Shown: positions 32,583-43,313 of the stretch, piece after piece
Layout: the number at the start of each line of letters is the position of its first letter
Numbering within the stretch: position 1 is the stretch's first letter
NCBI GenBank assembly: GCA_013416795.1
Contig: RQSC01000630.1
Coordinates: forward strand, 94,832-158,831
Reading direction: 5' to 3'
DNA length: 64,000 bases
Source: Prasinococcaceae sp. CCMP 1430
Lineage: Eukaryota; Prasinodermophyta; Palmophyllophyceae; Prasinococcales; Prasinococcaceae
Made by a program: the position numbers and the translations under genes
The notes under the pieces: model-generated
Seen by the model: only the letters and a program-made list of their open reading frames with translations
Database searches by the model: none
What the model was told of the DNA's origin: nothing

Positions 32583-33493
32583 GGCGGCTGCCGGCGCGGG
32601 GACAGCGCTGGCGCGCCACGCGCCGCGCCGCGCGCCCACTGTGGCCTCCGCCCATCCACCGTCTGCACACGCCGCACCACCCCCAGCCCCGTCCGCCCGC
32701 GCCGCGCCCCACGGCCCCCTCCTCTCTCCGGTTCCCCGACCGCGTCCCACCTCCCCCGGGGCGGGCCCATGCGCGCCGCTTCCGTCCGCGGGGCCGCCCG
32801 CCCGCCCGCGCGCGCCCGCCCCGCCGTGTCAGGGTCTGTGAAAACCCTAAACATTTCTCTCTCCAAACAAACAAACACGCGTGCTAGCGAGAAAACGCGT
32901 GGGCCCCTGCCTGCGCGCGCGGCAGGCCTCCGCCGACCAAACACGAACAACAGCAGCCGACGGATCCGATCCCCGTATTCGCGGCCGGCTCCGATTCTCA
33001 GTTTTCACGCCATTTCTTCATTTCTTCGCCGGCGATTTGGGTTTGGGTTATCGCGCGGCGGCACGACGCCCGTTCCCCGGCCGGCCGACCGCCCGACCGA
33101 GAGCGCGCCGAAAGCGGGGATGGGCGGGCGGGTGCGCGCGGGTGCGGGCGCGGCCGCGAGCGTTCGGTCCTCCCTATGTGCTCTCCCAGCCTACCAGCAT
33201 TGGCTGGGTGACGGGAGGGCTGACGCGCCGGCGCAATGGGTTGTGGAGAGGTTGCGGGCCTGGGGCCAGACGCGCGGCGGCGTGCGGTGGCAGGTGACCG
33301 GGGCGCAAGCGCCCGCGGGCGCGCCCTTTTTGGGGCGCGCCGTGGCGCCCCTCGCGCGGCGCCGCGCCGCGCCGCGCGGCACCGCGCTGCGCTTGGGGCG
33401 TCCGTTGAGCTTGACGCGCACCGCGCTCGGCGCGCTCGGGCGGGCAGAAGGCCGTGCGTGTCGAACGTCTCACGCTGCACGCGGCGGGGAGCC
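32583..33493. promoter_or_regulatory. Shared bidirectional promoter region of two ciliary genes
   Basis: 911 bp between the starts of the divergent dynein IC2 and CFAP221-like genes. It contains a telobox AAACCCTAA (32842-32850) and GGGTTATCGC (33046-33055); the reverse complement of the latter recurs upstream of the SFI1-like gene. No gene is seen. Confidence 0.5.
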
Positions 33494-36400
33494 ATGAGCG
33501 GCGCCGTGATGAGTACCCCCGCCTCCCCTGCGCCGTTGGGCGGCCCGCTGGACTTGGCTCGCACGTACCCCGACTTCGTGGCACCCGAGCCGAATAAGAG
33601 TGATGCGGCTGGCGAGGTGTTGGCTGCATCCGCGCCTCGAAAGGCTCCGAGGCATCGCCTGCTGGAGAATCGCGTGTACAGTCGCGCTGGCAGCAACAGC
33701 ACGTTCTGCGTGGAGCCCGCCGAGCTGGTGTTCACGGGCGGCGGTGAGACCGTCAAGCGCGTGAAGGTAACCAACGTGAGCCGCGCACCGCAGCGACTGC
33801 ACATGCTGCAGCCGACGGGCGGCCGCTTCTTGTGCCGCTTCACCGGTGGCATAAAACGCGGCGCCGTGATGCCCGGCGACTCGGAGACTCTAGAGGTCGA
33901 GTTCTTCGACGACGGGGAGAAGGGCGCAGTGGAGGACATGGTGCGGTTGCACACGACGGGCGAGAACGTTGCTGTGCCCTTACTCGCGCACCCGGGCTGC
34001 GTGCCGGCGAGCAGGATGGTGCTGCTGCCCACGCGCGTGGACTTCGGTCAAGTTGCGCCGGCGTGCACGTCGCGTCGCACCTTCCGCATTACCACCGGCG
34101 CCGCGATGGACGTCGCGTTCACCCTCGTGCCAATTGTGCACGCCCCCGAGTTCACCGTATGGCCCACCAGGGGTATCATTCCCGGCGTGGACGCAGGTGT
34201 GGATGCAGGGGCGCAGCCATGCGATGGGCCGCCGTGTGCAGAGGTTTGCATCGAGTACTCCCCCAAGCGCATGCACACTGCGACGATGCCTTTGCGGGTG
34301 GTGCTCGATCACCCGGGGTTCGAGCCGTACGTCGTCGAGATCTCTGGCAACTGCGCGCCAGGGTTCACGCGTTCCAAGCTACTCGGTGGCACAGCTGCGG
34401 GCGATGACGACGGCAGCGGCGCTGCCACAGCCGCTGCAAGCAATTCGAAGAGCATGCGCGGAGAAACCAAACGGCAGACGGCGTCGTCAAAGAGCTCCAC
34501 AATTCGCACGGGCACTGGGCACATCAGGCGAACGCATCAGCTGGGCGGCTCGCTGCGCTTCGACGAGGCAGAGGCGGGCGACGACCTGTCCGCGACGCTG
34601 CGCCGCGCGTCGCGAGGTGTCGGCGCCGGCGGTGGGGATGCCGTCACCAATGCCGAGGCTGCGCGGCGCAAGGAAGCAGTGCGCGCAAAGCTGGCGGCGC
34701 GCCATGCCAAACCAAAGCCGATCACCACGCGCAGGCCGCGCGCGCGCGCGCGCACGCCTGAACGCACTGTGCGCGGCGTGCGGGTGAGCAGCGACGTCGA
34801 TGGCGGGCATGGCCGCGTTGCGGCTGTGCTCGTGCACAAAGAGGGCAAGCTCCGTCTACGCGACGTGCGTGGCGAGGTTCATCGGCAGCGAGCGTTGCGC
34901 GAGGAGCAACGGCGGCGCGCGAGCACTGCCACCATCGTTGCGTCAGAGGAGCGCCGCAGCGCGCAAGACGAACACGCTTGGATGCACGACACACTCATGG
35001 CCGACTCGCTCAAGGAGATGCTCTTCGAAGCGGCCTTTGCCAACGCCGTCGAGCGACAAAAGAACGCCGAGCTGCGCACGGGGGTGGCGATCGGTGAGGA
35101 CCCTATGACGGAGGGGAGCATTGCTGCCGAGAAGGAAGCTCGGCGCGTGGCCATGGCAGCGCTAGACAGGGCCCAGGCAGAGTTGGACCTGACACGACTA
35201 GACCCGGAGCTTGAAACGACTGGCGCATGCCACATGAGCGAAAGGCTTGCTGCGGCGCAGGCTGAAGCAGCAGCAGAGGCGGCGGCCGCCGCGGCAGAGG
35301 CGGCGACGAAGGCAGCCCAGGGCACCAAAGTGGACGTGGCGGGAGAAGACGCTCCAGACGGCGGTGCCAATAGCCAGGAGGCGCAAGGATCGTCCGCCGG
35401 GACCGCCATGCCCCTGTCTGCGGCTGCGTCGGGCGCGATGGCGGCGGCCGCCGCCGCGACGGCTGCCGCTGCACCTTTCGTGCCATCGTGGGACCCGTAC
35501 TCCAATGACGTGTGGCGCATGCGCAAGCAGTCGTTAGAGCGCTTCGTGCGCGCGGCGCGCACCGTCATCTACCGCTTGCGCGCCGCCAAACGCCTGGCGG
35601 GGATTCGCGCAGCGCTGAGCAAGGCCGCCGAGGCCGGCGGGGACGACGAGGATAACCGTGCTGCGGCGTACATAGCGACTGACGTGATGTGCCTTGGTGA
35701 AACCGGCGCACGCTTCATCGCGGCGAAGCCATCTGAGTTGCTAGCCAGCGGGCGCATCCATCACTTCGCCTGGCCGCTGTACCGAGCGGAAAATTTCCGC
35801 GACAAGCAGCCGCTGCCCGAGGGCGAACATGGCGTTCTCGACGGATTCGCCCCGCTCGCGCTTAAAGTGCCGCTCCGCTACCAATCCATGGGCTACGCGC
35901 CCGAGCCGCTCGAACCGCTCCACAGCTTCACACCCACCATGGCGGGCCAGCCATTGCTCGAGGGTGCCGCCGAGGAGGATGCTGTCTCGGACATGCCACG
36001 CGCTGTCACCAAGTCTGCAGACACCACTGCCGTGCCTGCTGACTCAGTCGACAAAGAGACCGCCGCCACTGGTGACGGCAGAGGTGCGTCTGCATCGGCG
36101 CTCGACGGTGCAGGCGAAGCCGTGGCGTTGGTGGGCACAGCGACGCCCACCACCACCGGATCGCTACCTGCGCGCATGTACGAGCTCCGCACAGAGCCCG
36201 ACGCGCGCCTGCAGCCTTTCCCGATCATGAATGTCTCGGAGGGCAAGCTCATTTCGCCGCCGATACTAGTGATGCAAAGCCCTGCAAAGGGCGCCGCGGG
36301 CGCCGCTCACGGCGCCGGCATCCCCGCCGACTCTGCGCGCGCGGCCGATTCGGCTTTCGACACCTCGCTGGACGAGCCCGTCGGCTGTGGCTCTGTGCGT

Positions 36401-36880
36401 GCGCTGGCGGCCTCCGGGGAGCCCCTGACGGGTACGTCGTGGATGGCTCGACGGGAGCAGCGCCGAGCGCGCCCGATGATGCCGCCCGAGCTGATGGGCG
36501 GCATCGACGAGCGCGACGCCATGAGCGAGGGTGGCGTGGAGGGCGTCGAGGACGAGGAGGGAAAGCGTGCGGAGGAGCACGCGCGTAGGGAGATACCCAA
36601 CGTGGTGGTCACCGAGCTCGCCAAGCTCATGGCTGAGGCCCACAGCTCGGAGGAGGCGAGCGGCGCCGGCGGCGCCGACGGCGCGGCTGATGGCGAGGCG
36701 GCGACCGCGGACACAGACAGCGCCGCCGCGCGTTTCAGCGCGACGACGCCTGCCACGCGCGTGCGGGAGGCGGCGGACGCGCAGCGCCTCGAGCGGCGGA
36801 GAGTGCTGCTTAGGCGTGTGTCCGACGCCATTGAGGAGTTCGACGCCAAGGTCAAGGATCCGCGGCTCAAGCTCGCGTGA
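33494..36880 (+). CDS. CFAP221/PCDP1-like central-apparatus protein
   Basis: 1128 aa, single exon. N-terminal ASH/MSP-like beta domains include TFCVEPAELVFTGGGETVK followed by RVKVTNVSRAPQRLHML, and RMVLLPTRVDFGQVAPACTS followed by RRTFRITTG. Lys/Arg-rich linkers and a coiled-coil middle follow. A conserved C-terminal part has DPYSNDVWRMRKQSLERF, ARTVIYRLRAAKRLAGIR, GRIHHFAWPLYRAENF and LKVPLRYQSMGY. This domain order fits PCDP1/CFAP221, a C1d projection component of the flagellar central pair that binds calmodulin. The ATG at 33494 (MSGAVMSTP) is preferred over an upstream in-frame ATG in low-complexity sequence. Assignment rests on recalled family features and the ciliary context. Confidence 0.72.
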   Translation: MSGAVMSTPASPAPLGGPLDLARTYPDFVAPEPNKSDAAGEVLAASAPRKAPRHRLLENRVYSRAGSNSTFCVEPAELVFTGGGETVKRVKVTNVSRAPQRLHMLQPTGGRFLCRFTGGIKRGAVMPGDSETLEVEFFDDGEKGAVEDMVRLHTTGENVAVPLLAHPGCVPASRMVLLPTRVDFGQVAPACTSRRTFRITTGAAMDVAFTLVPIVHAPEFTVWPTRGIIPGVDAGVDAGAQPCDGPPCAEVCIEYSPKRMHTATMPLRVVLDHPGFEPYVVEISGNCAPGFTRSKLLGGTAAGDDDGSGAATAAASNSKSMRGETKRQTASSKSSTIRTGTGHIRRTHQLGGSLRFDEAEAGDDLSATLRRASRGVGAGGGDAVTNAEAARRKEAVRAKLAARHAKPKPITTRRPRARARTPERTVRGVRVSSDVDGGHGRVAAVLVHKEGKLRLRDVRGEVHRQRALREEQRRRASTATIVASEERRSAQDEHAWMHDTLMADSLKEMLFEAAFANAVERQKNAELRTGVAIGEDPMTEGSIAAEKEARRVAMAALDRAQAELDLTRLDPELETTGACHMSERLAAAQAEAAAEAAAAAAEAATKAAQGTKVDVAGEDAPDGGANSQEAQGSSAGTAMPLSAAASGAMAAAAAATAAAAPFVPSWDPYSNDVWRMRKQSLERFVRAARTVIYRLRAAKRLAGIRAALSKAAEAGGDDEDNRAAAYIATDVMCLGETGARFIAAKPSELLASGRIHHFAWPLYRAENFRDKQPLPEGEHGVLDGFAPLALKVPLRYQSMGYAPEPLEPLHSFTPTMAGQPLLEGAAEEDAVSDMPRAVTKSADTTAVPADSVDKETAATGDGRGASASALDGAGEAVALVGTATPTTTGSLPARMYELRTEPDARLQPFPIMNVSEGKLISPPILVMQSPAKGAAGAAHGAGIPADSARAADSAFDTSLDEPVGCGSVRALAASGEPLTGTSWMARREQRRARPMMPPELMGGIDERDAMSEGGVEGVEDEEGKRAEEHARREIPNVVVTELAKLMAEAHSSEEASGAGGADGAADGEAATADTDSAAARFSATTPATRVREAADAQRLERRRVLLRRVSDAIEEFDAKVKDPRLKLA

Positions 36881-37513
36881 GGGGGCGCGCGTTCACTATT
36901 GTCTAATGAGAGCTTTACATTGCTCCCTCGCCCGCGCGCACGGCCCGTAAAATGCGAGTGGTTGCTGGCACTCGCGCGGCCGCGCGCTCGACCTTGGCGC
37001 CGCGCAAGCGCGCCTGGCGAAAATGCCGCTTGCGCGCGCGCGTCCGCCGCGCTCCGGCGCGTGTTTGTCGAATATGATGCGGCGGCTCGGCCGCGTCCGC
37101 GATCGGCGTCCACGTCCGTGGCGTCCGTTCCTCCGCGAGTTTCCCGTGTGTGTGGCCCCCTTCACTCCCCCCCCTTGTCTCTGTCCTCCGGATGCGTCGC
37201 CTGGGCCCTCAGCTCGCGCGGGCGAGCGTACAGGCCCAGCACGCACGGCTCCCGGGACGTGCTGCGCTGCATGCCTTCCAAGGCCGCGCGCGCTGTGTCT
37301 CCGGCGTATATTGATGATGTGTGTCGTGTCTGCGTGTGTTTGTGTCGTGTTTCAAGTGGCTTTTGCGACCAGTGGCAGAAGCCCCTGCCTCGCACAGTTG
37401 CGCGTTGGCACATGCTTGGCGTATTTAGGCCATGTACCGATGGGTGCGCGCGAGCGCAGCAGTGCGCGGCCGTGTCTCCAGCGGCTCTTGACGCTCGAGT
37501 TTGGCGGCACGTG
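36881..37513. other. Convergent 3' spacer
   Basis: Holds only 3' flanks of the CFAP221-like and bZIP genes. TG-rich sequence lies near 37316-37366. No gene is seen. Confidence 0.5.
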
Positions 37514-38728
37514 CTACTGCCACTCGCCGGGTCCCCCCTGCTTCGCCGCCGCTGTCCCCGCCGCTGGGGTGGCGACAGTTGTGGGCATCGCCTCCGTGTC
37601 CGGTGCTGCACTCATCGAGGCTGGCGCCTGCTCTCTCCGTCCGGCCACGTCCTCCACCTGCTGCGGCTTTGCGTCATGCAAGCTGAGTCCGTTGGCGTGC
37701 GCGGTGCCGTTGGTGCCTTGCGGCACCATGGCAAGCAATGCGTCCCTCTCCGCCAACAGCTTGGCGTTCTCCGCCTGTAGGACGCTCATGTGTTGCGTGA
37801 TGTGCAATACTTTGTGCTGCAGCGCCACGTTCTGGACTTGCAATTCGGTGAGCTGGCTGTTGAGCTCGTTGAGGTGCTGCTGCTTGCGCTGGCGCGAGCG
37901 GCGCGCACTCTCGCGGTTGGAGAGCATGCGCCGCTCGCGCTTCTCCTTGACGGCGGGGTCGTCCTCTCCGCCTTGCGCGAGTGGTGGGCTACTGGTACCG
38001 TCCGCATCGACGCCAGGCGCACCAGCGCCACTTGTCGCGCGCGGGCCGCTCTTGCCGGCGCCAGCGCCCGCAACACCTGCACCCGCGGCGCCCACGAGCC
38101 CGTCAACTCCAGCAGCGTGCCCAGCCGGGACCGCTCTGCTCGCGGCGGGTGCTGCGAGCGGCCCTCCACGCGCCTGCGGAATCTGTGCGACCGCCTGGTG
38201 CTGCGTGCGCACGTATTTCATGGCCTCGCGCTGCGCAGCGTGCTGCGCCGCGGTGACCATCGCCGCACGCGCGCCGGCCGGGTGGTCATCGAGCATGCCC
38301 ACGCCCGGCATCCCGCGCGCCCCACCCAGGCCGGCGAGCCCGCCGGCTGGCGCGACCGCGTACGGGTGCGGCATCATGAGCTGTTGGGGCTGATGGGCGA
38401 GGCCGTGATGGGCGAGTGGGGCGCTGACGCCCGCAGGCGGCGAAAACGCGGCCGCCTGGCCACTCGAGTGGTCCCATTGCCCCCCCCCCGCGCTGGCAAT
38501 GCTCGCGGCGGCGTGGGCCGCCGCGGCAGCCGCGGCGGCTGCTGCACTGGCCCCTCCCGTGTGTGCGCGGGGGCTCGCCGTCTCGGTGAAGAGATCGCTC
38601 ACGGAAAACACCTTGGGTACGCCCGCGCCGCGCGCGCCGCCGGCTGGGCCGCCCTGACCGCCGCCGGGCACACCAGGCATCGTGTTGCTCGTGGCGAAGG
38701 CAGAAATGGACGTGCTCGGCTGGAGCAT
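37514..38728 (-). CDS. bZIP transcription factor
   Basis: 404 aa from ATG 38728 (MLQPSTSISAFATSN); an in-frame ATG at 38839 would add 37 residues. The basic region KEKRERRMLSNRESARRSRQ has the invariant N-x7-R pattern and is followed by KQQHLNELNSQLTELQVQ and a heptad series of Leu/Val/His positions (about six heptads). The N-terminal half is Gly/Ala/Pro-rich with an A13-type run, typical of an activation domain in this genome. Like plant S/C-group proteins it should bind ACGT-core sites as a dimer. The target pathway is unknown. The 407-N gap begins 153-263 bp upstream of the possible starts. Confidence 0.85.
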   Translation of the reverse strand: MLQPSTSISAFATSNTMPGVPGGGQGGPAGGARGAGVPKVFSVSDLFTETASPRAHTGGASAAAAAAAAAAHAAASIASAGGGQWDHSSGQAAAFSPPAGVSAPLAHHGLAHQPQQLMMPHPYAVAPAGGLAGLGGARGMPGVGMLDDHPAGARAAMVTAAQHAAQREAMKYVRTQHQAVAQIPQARGGPLAAPAASRAVPAGHAAGVDGLVGAAGAGVAGAGAGKSGPRATSGAGAPGVDADGTSSPPLAQGGEDDPAVKEKRERRMLSNRESARRSRQRKQQHLNELNSQLTELQVQNVALQHKVLHITQHMSVLQAENAKLLAERDALLAMVPQGTNGTAHANGLSLHDAKPQQVEDVAGRREQAPASMSAAPDTEAMPTTVATPAAGTAAAKQGGPGEWQ

Positions 38729-38991
38729 GGTCTCAGGCGGGGCCTCTCGCTCGCCCGGCCGCTTGCTCGCACGCACGGCCTCGCCACCGGTGACTTGGCG
38801 GCCGCCTCCGACGCCAGGCCGCTCGCCGACGCCTCGCACCCGCGGGGAGCCCCCCTCCCGCCCGGCCCACTCACGCCTGCCCGCCCCTCAACGCCTGGCT
38901 GCCTGCGTCCAGCACTCCCGGCGGGGGAAGCCCGGCGTTTGTCCCGCCCGCCCGTGTCGCGACGGCCAGCCCGTCCGGCCGCGCGCGCGCC

Positions 38992-39398
38992 NNNNNNNNN
39001 NNNNNNNNNNNNNNNNNNNNNNNNNNNNNNNNNNNNNNNNNNNNNNNNNNNNNNNNNNNNNNNNNNNNNNNNNNNNNNNNNNNNNNNNNNNNNNNNNNNN
39101 NNNNNNNNNNNNNNNNNNNNNNNNNNNNNNNNNNNNNNNNNNNNNNNNNNNNNNNNNNNNNNNNNNNNNNNNNNNNNNNNNNNNNNNNNNNNNNNNNNNN
39201 NNNNNNNNNNNNNNNNNNNNNNNNNNNNNNNNNNNNNNNNNNNNNNNNNNNNNNNNNNNNNNNNNNNNNNNNNNNNNNNNNNNNNNNNNNNNNNNNNNNN
39301 NNNNNNNNNNNNNNNNNNNNNNNNNNNNNNNNNNNNNNNNNNNNNNNNNNNNNNNNNNNNNNNNNNNNNNNNNNNNNNNNNNNNNNNNNNNNNNNNNN
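38992..39398. other. Assembly gap (407 N)
   Basis: Run of 407 Ns. Flanking composition differs sharply: very GC-rich on the left, AT-richer with (GAAAAA)n on the right. Confidence 0.99.
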
Positions 39399-40094
39399 AA
39401 AACATAATACCACTAGTTGTGGACATGGTTAAGGGTAAGGAAATATTGTTCATCATACCCATTTGCGACCCCCCTGCGGCCGCCGCGCTCGCGCGATCGC
39501 GCGCTCGCGCGAAACGCGCACAGAAACACAAAACAAATAAATGTGCAGCATCGATGCAGGCTGCACAGCGACAACCACACCACACACGACCTGCCAACCG
39601 ACAATTGCGACACAAAAAACTCCACCATTTGCAATGGATTGAACCAACCAACCAAACCAGCACCACCCAACCAAGGGCCCCCCGTGAGGAAAAAGAAAAA
39701 GAAAAAGAAAAAGTCCGGTCTGGCCCTGGGGCACATCCGGGCAGGCGACGAGAAGAGCCTGACTGAGGAGGGGCTACTAAATAAGTACTAGGAACAGAGA
39801 TCGCAGCCGAAAGGACGCAACGCACGGGAAGGTGATGAGGACTCTGACATATGCGTCCGCGGGTGTTGCGTGCGAGGTCGATGGATGGATCTCGTGTCGG
39901 TTGCAGCAGGCGTCTCGCGACACGTCGATCGAGCGAGCGGGGGAGAGGGTGGGGACCGCCACCGCGAGCAGCGCGGCTGGCGGCGACGTCGACGACGCGC
40001 GCTGGACGGACTACGTGGTGTACAGGCGACGGCGCTCGTGCGCGCCCTCGCCCTCGCCGCCGCGACGCGGCCCCGGCGCGCGGCCACGCTCGCG
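39399..40094. other. AT-richer spacer after the gap
   Basis: Contains four GAAAAA-type units (39688-39713), an AACCAACC-rich patch and AAGTACTAGG at 39783. The 5' leader of the SDR gene also lies here; an upstream in-frame ATG at 39870 exists. No separate gene is seen. Confidence 0.5.
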
Positions 40095-41065
40095 ATGGTG
40101 GCGACCATCCCCGCGTCGCTCACAGGGCGCTCCTACGTGGTCACCGGCTCGACTGATGGAATCGGGAAGACCACCGCGGCGGAGCTGCTCAAGCGAGGCG
40201 CGACCGTCGTGGTGCACGGGCGCACGAAAGCGAAGGTGGAGGCTGTGGCAGCCAGCATGCCCGGGCCAGGCAAGGTGAGATGCGCCAAGCGGAGGCCAGC
40301 TTTGCCTTGAGACACCGCGGCCGGCCTTTGGCAAGCGACGCGCCGGCCGGTGGCTGACACCTGTGGCGTCCGTCCGCTCCCTGGTCGAAACAGGCGATCC
40401 CGCTTGCAGCGAACCTGTCGTCTTTGGCACAGGCGGCATCGTTCGCCGACGCGGCCGCTGCCGCAATTCCCGGGGGCGCCGATGTGCTCATCAATAACGC
40501 GGGCATCTACGCGGCCGAACGCACCCTTAGCACGGACGGCATCGAGCTCAACTTTGCCGTCAATGTGCTCGCCACCGTGCTGCTCACTCGGCGCTTCGTG
40601 CGGTCGGGCGGCCTCAAGAAGGGGGGGCGCATCGTCAATGTTTCCAGCATGATGCACGCGCAGGCCTCGGGCGTGTACGCCCTCGATAATCTACAGCTGG
40701 AGAAGACGGGGTACGATCCACACACGGCCTACAGCCTCTCCAAGCTGTGTCTCACCATGTGGTCGATCGAGCTCGCAGCGGAGCTGAAAGGCGTCGCTGA
40801 CGTCATCTCTTGCCATCCAGGCGTGGTGCAAACGAAGATGCTCACCAAAGGCTTTGGCAACTTCGGCTCGGATGTTAACGCCGCACATCACGAGCTCCTA
40901 CTCGCGACGGCGCCCGAGCTCAAGGGCGTCACAGGAAAGTACTTCATGCCCGACGCCCAGGAGAGCCGCACGGCGCCGCCGACGAACAATGCCCACGCGC
41001 GCAGCGCCCTCATGGAAAAGGTCGACGCGATGATCGCGCCTTTCGACACGGAATGCACAAGCTGA
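40095..41065 (+). CDS. Short-chain dehydrogenase/reductase (retinol dehydrogenase-like)
   Basis: Exons 40095-40274 and 40394-41065, 283 aa. The Rossmann start SYVVTGSTDGIGKTTA gives the TGxxxGIG nucleotide motif. ADVLINNAGIY carries NNAG, GRIVNVSSMM the Ser region, and TAYSLSKLCLT the catalytic YxxxK. CHPGVVQTKML follows as in RDH/WW-domain oxidoreductase-type classical SDRs. It is an NADP(H)-dependent oxidoreductase; the substrate is unknown. The donor is CCAGGCAAG/GTGAGA. Acceptor GGTCGAAACAG/GCGATC keeps the frame, whereas the nearby TTGCAG site would not. An upstream in-frame extension to 39870 is possible but low-complexity. Confidence 0.85.
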
Positions 41066-41330
41066 GCTGAACGGGGCGCCCTGCTGCTCCCATCATTATA
41101 TTTGTCTTTGGGTGGTGCGGTCACGCATGACCAGCGCGGACCAACGGACCACGCCTTACATCGTGGCATTCGAGCTGCAGCAAAGGAGAGAGAGGCAGCG
41201 CGTACCGCATCGCGCGCCGGCACACCCGCCGTCTGTGGTAAACTACACTTTTGACGTTCCATGTAGTGCTTCGAAGCACAGTGCGTGAGATGTGTCCACG
41301 GCGTGCGAGAGCGCTCTGCGCATCGCTCCC

Positions 41331-43313
41331 TCAGTAGAAGGCGCTAGAGCGAAGGCGCGATAGACCGGGCGGCCGGGCCAGGCCCTGGCCGTCGCCGGCG
41401 AGGCGTGGTGCGCGACCGTCGCCACGCACCCGCGGGCCCATCCGCGCGCGCGTCGGTGTCGCCACAGTTGCCTTAGCGGAGGCGTTGGCTGCCTTCGCCG
41501 GCGAGTACAGCGGACCTCGCCGGAAGCGAACCGATTTGGGCGCGAGCGGCGGCTTGCCACGACCAGCGTGCGCGCGCTGGCCGGCGAGTGACTGCGCCTG
41601 CGCATGCGACAGGGACAGCGGCCTCTTGCGCGGCGAGGGGGAAGCCTTGGCCTTGGGCGATGGGGGAGAGGCCTTGGTCTTGGGTGGCGATGGGGTTGCA
41701 AAGGGGACGCACGGCGGGGGCAGAGGTCCCAGTATCGCTAAGACCTCGAGCACGTCGCCTCTGACCACGTCCTTGGGCCTGCGCGCTCGCGGCGCGCCGG
41801 CCTTGTGAGGCGGCGATGGCGTCGCCAGCCGCGCAGCGGCGAGGCGCGCATCGAGCGCGGCCTCCAGCCAGCGCCGCAGAACGAGCCGCGAGAGCACCTC
41901 CGCCCGTTCGCGCCTACGGTGCTCGACCAGCGCACCCGCCGCGAGCCTGCGAGCCGCACGTCGGCGGCGGCGCCCCGCGGATGCCATGCGCGCCCAGCGC
42001 CGCAACGCTCTGGCGAGCAGCGTGGCGTGGCGGTGCTCTTTCGCGATGGAGCGCATCACGTGGCGCAGCAGGCGTGCGGTCCGCTGCCATCCGAGCAGTG
42101 CGCTGCGCGCCAGCCGCCTGCGAGCGAACACCTCCGCTGAGCGCGCGAGGATGGCCAGTCGCACGCCCAAGGCCCACCCGTGCAACGCGCGCACCTTGCG
42201 CGAAGTCGCAGCCCACATGGCGCCCCGCGCCTCGCGCTGCTCACGGCCCGCGCGCAGCTCTGCCGCCACCCTCCTCCACGCACCGAGGCACCGCCGCGCC
42301 TTGTGAGCTGCGATCGCCTGCTTCGCGCAGCGGAATTGGCGCAGCTCCCGCGCGCGCTGCCTCCAGCGAGCGATGGCGGGCCCCAGCACCCGGGGCCGCC
42401 GTCTCTTGAGAGCCCCGACGATCGTGCGTTCGTTGCGCTGGCAGCGCCGCACGTGCGCGATCCAGAGGCGCATAACGACGCGGCTGCGCCGAACGAGAGC
42501 GGCCCGGTGATGCGCGTGGGCCAACGCTAGCGCCTCCTGCGCCCGCAGCCGCTCTCGCACGAGCCGCGCGGCGGCGGCGTACCAGCCGCGGAGTGCGCGC
42601 AGCCGCAACGCCAAGCCAAAGTGGGCGCACGCGGCGAGGCGCGCTCGTTTCGCCCTTGAGATAGATGCCGCTTGCCTGCACCACGCTCGCAGCACCCTGC
42701 GCGCCCAACGGTCGCGCGCGAATGACACCAGGGCCACCCAGCGCTTCTCGACGGCTGCGATGCGCCGCCACGCGCACACTGCCTTGGCCATCCGCCGCGC
42801 GTGTGCCTCGGCGACCATGTATTCCCAGCGCCGCGCGAGCGCCACTGCAGCCGCCTCAGTGTGCCACGCAATCAGTACCGCGCCTGTCGCATTGCGCCTG
42901 CGCCTGAGCACGAGCTTGGCGAGCCCGCTCGAGATGACGGCCGCGCGCGCCCACCGCGCGAAAGCTCGCTCGTGCATCACCCTGCGCCAGCGCCGGCGAG
43001 GCGCATCTCGCCAGTGGACCGCGCCACCAGGCCGCCCTTCGGCAGGACTTTTCTTGCTCGCCGCGCCACTCGCGAGGGCGCGCGCGACACCCTCTCCCCG
43101 GCGCTCGACGAGCCACTTGCTCATCGCGAGGCACGCTCGCCGGCGCCGGCGCCCGTCTGCCGCCACGCGCGCCCACGCGGCCAGCGACCGCCTCTCAGCG
43201 CGTCGTCGCTGAGCGGCCGCCATCAGCGACGCCATGGCATCGACACGCGCGGCAAGATCCACCGCCAGCCTCCAGCGAGCGAGGTGTCGGCCAGCGAACG
43301 CCTCCCTTCCCAA
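41331..43313 (-). CDS. SFI1-like protein with Trp-anchored centrin-binding repeats
   Basis: 660 aa, single exon. About twenty short helical repeats have the form (A/L)xxW(R/A)xxA, for example HLARWRLAVDLAAR, SLAAWARVAADGRRR, AFARWARAAVIS and VLRAWCRQAA. Each has a Trp preceded by Leu/Ala and followed by basic residues. This is the SFI1 pattern, where each repeat binds a centrin in centriole/basal-body fibres. The C-terminal 170 residues switch to Pro/Ser/Lys-rich sequence with TPSPPHK and SPPSPKAKAS, possible CDK-type sites. Extreme Arg/Ala content makes homology searches noisy. The ATG at 43313 begins the first repeat. Confidence 0.65.
   Translation of the reverse strand: MGREAFAGRHLARWRLAVDLAARVDAMASLMAAAQRRRAERRSLAAWARVAADGRRRRRACLAMSKWLVERRGEGVARALASGAASKKSPAEGRPGGAVHWRDAPRRRWRRVMHERAFARWARAAVISSGLAKLVLRRRRNATGAVLIAWHTEAAAVALARRWEYMVAEAHARRMAKAVCAWRRIAAVEKRWVALVSFARDRWARRVLRAWCRQAASISRAKRARLAACAHFGLALRLRALRGWYAAAARLVRERLRAQEALALAHAHHRAALVRRSRVVMRLWIAHVRRCQRNERTIVGALKRRRPRVLGPAIARWRQRARELRQFRCAKQAIAAHKARRCLGAWRRVAAELRAGREQREARGAMWAATSRKVRALHGWALGVRLAILARSAEVFARRRLARSALLGWQRTARLLRHVMRSIAKEHRHATLLARALRRWARMASAGRRRRRAARRLAAGALVEHRRRERAEVLSRLVLRRWLEAALDARLAAARLATPSPPHKAGAPRARRPKDVVRGDVLEVLAILGPLPPPCVPFATPSPPKTKASPPSPKAKASPSPRKRPLSLSHAQAQSLAGQRAHAGRGKPPLAPKSVRFRRGPLYSPAKAANASAKATVATPTRARMGPRVRGDGRAPRLAGDGQGLARPPGLSRLRSSAFY

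Noticed and set aside
32842-32850. Telomere or subtelomere
   Set aside because: Only single AAACCCTAA words occur at each site; no tandem telomeric array exists anywhere in the window.
33236-33493. Upstream ATG giving an 86-residue extension of the CFAP221-like protein
   Set aside because: The extension is Arg/Ala-rich promoter-like sequence; the ATG at 33494 precedes the first structured region.
38682-39766. Open frames crossing the 407-N gap
   Set aside because: Frames through Ns are undefined; only the bZIP coding region to the left is supported.
40401-40409. Acceptor CGCTTGCAG for the SDR second exon
   Set aside because: Using it breaks the reading frame after the first exon; the upstream GAAACAG site keeps phase and the alignment to SDRs.
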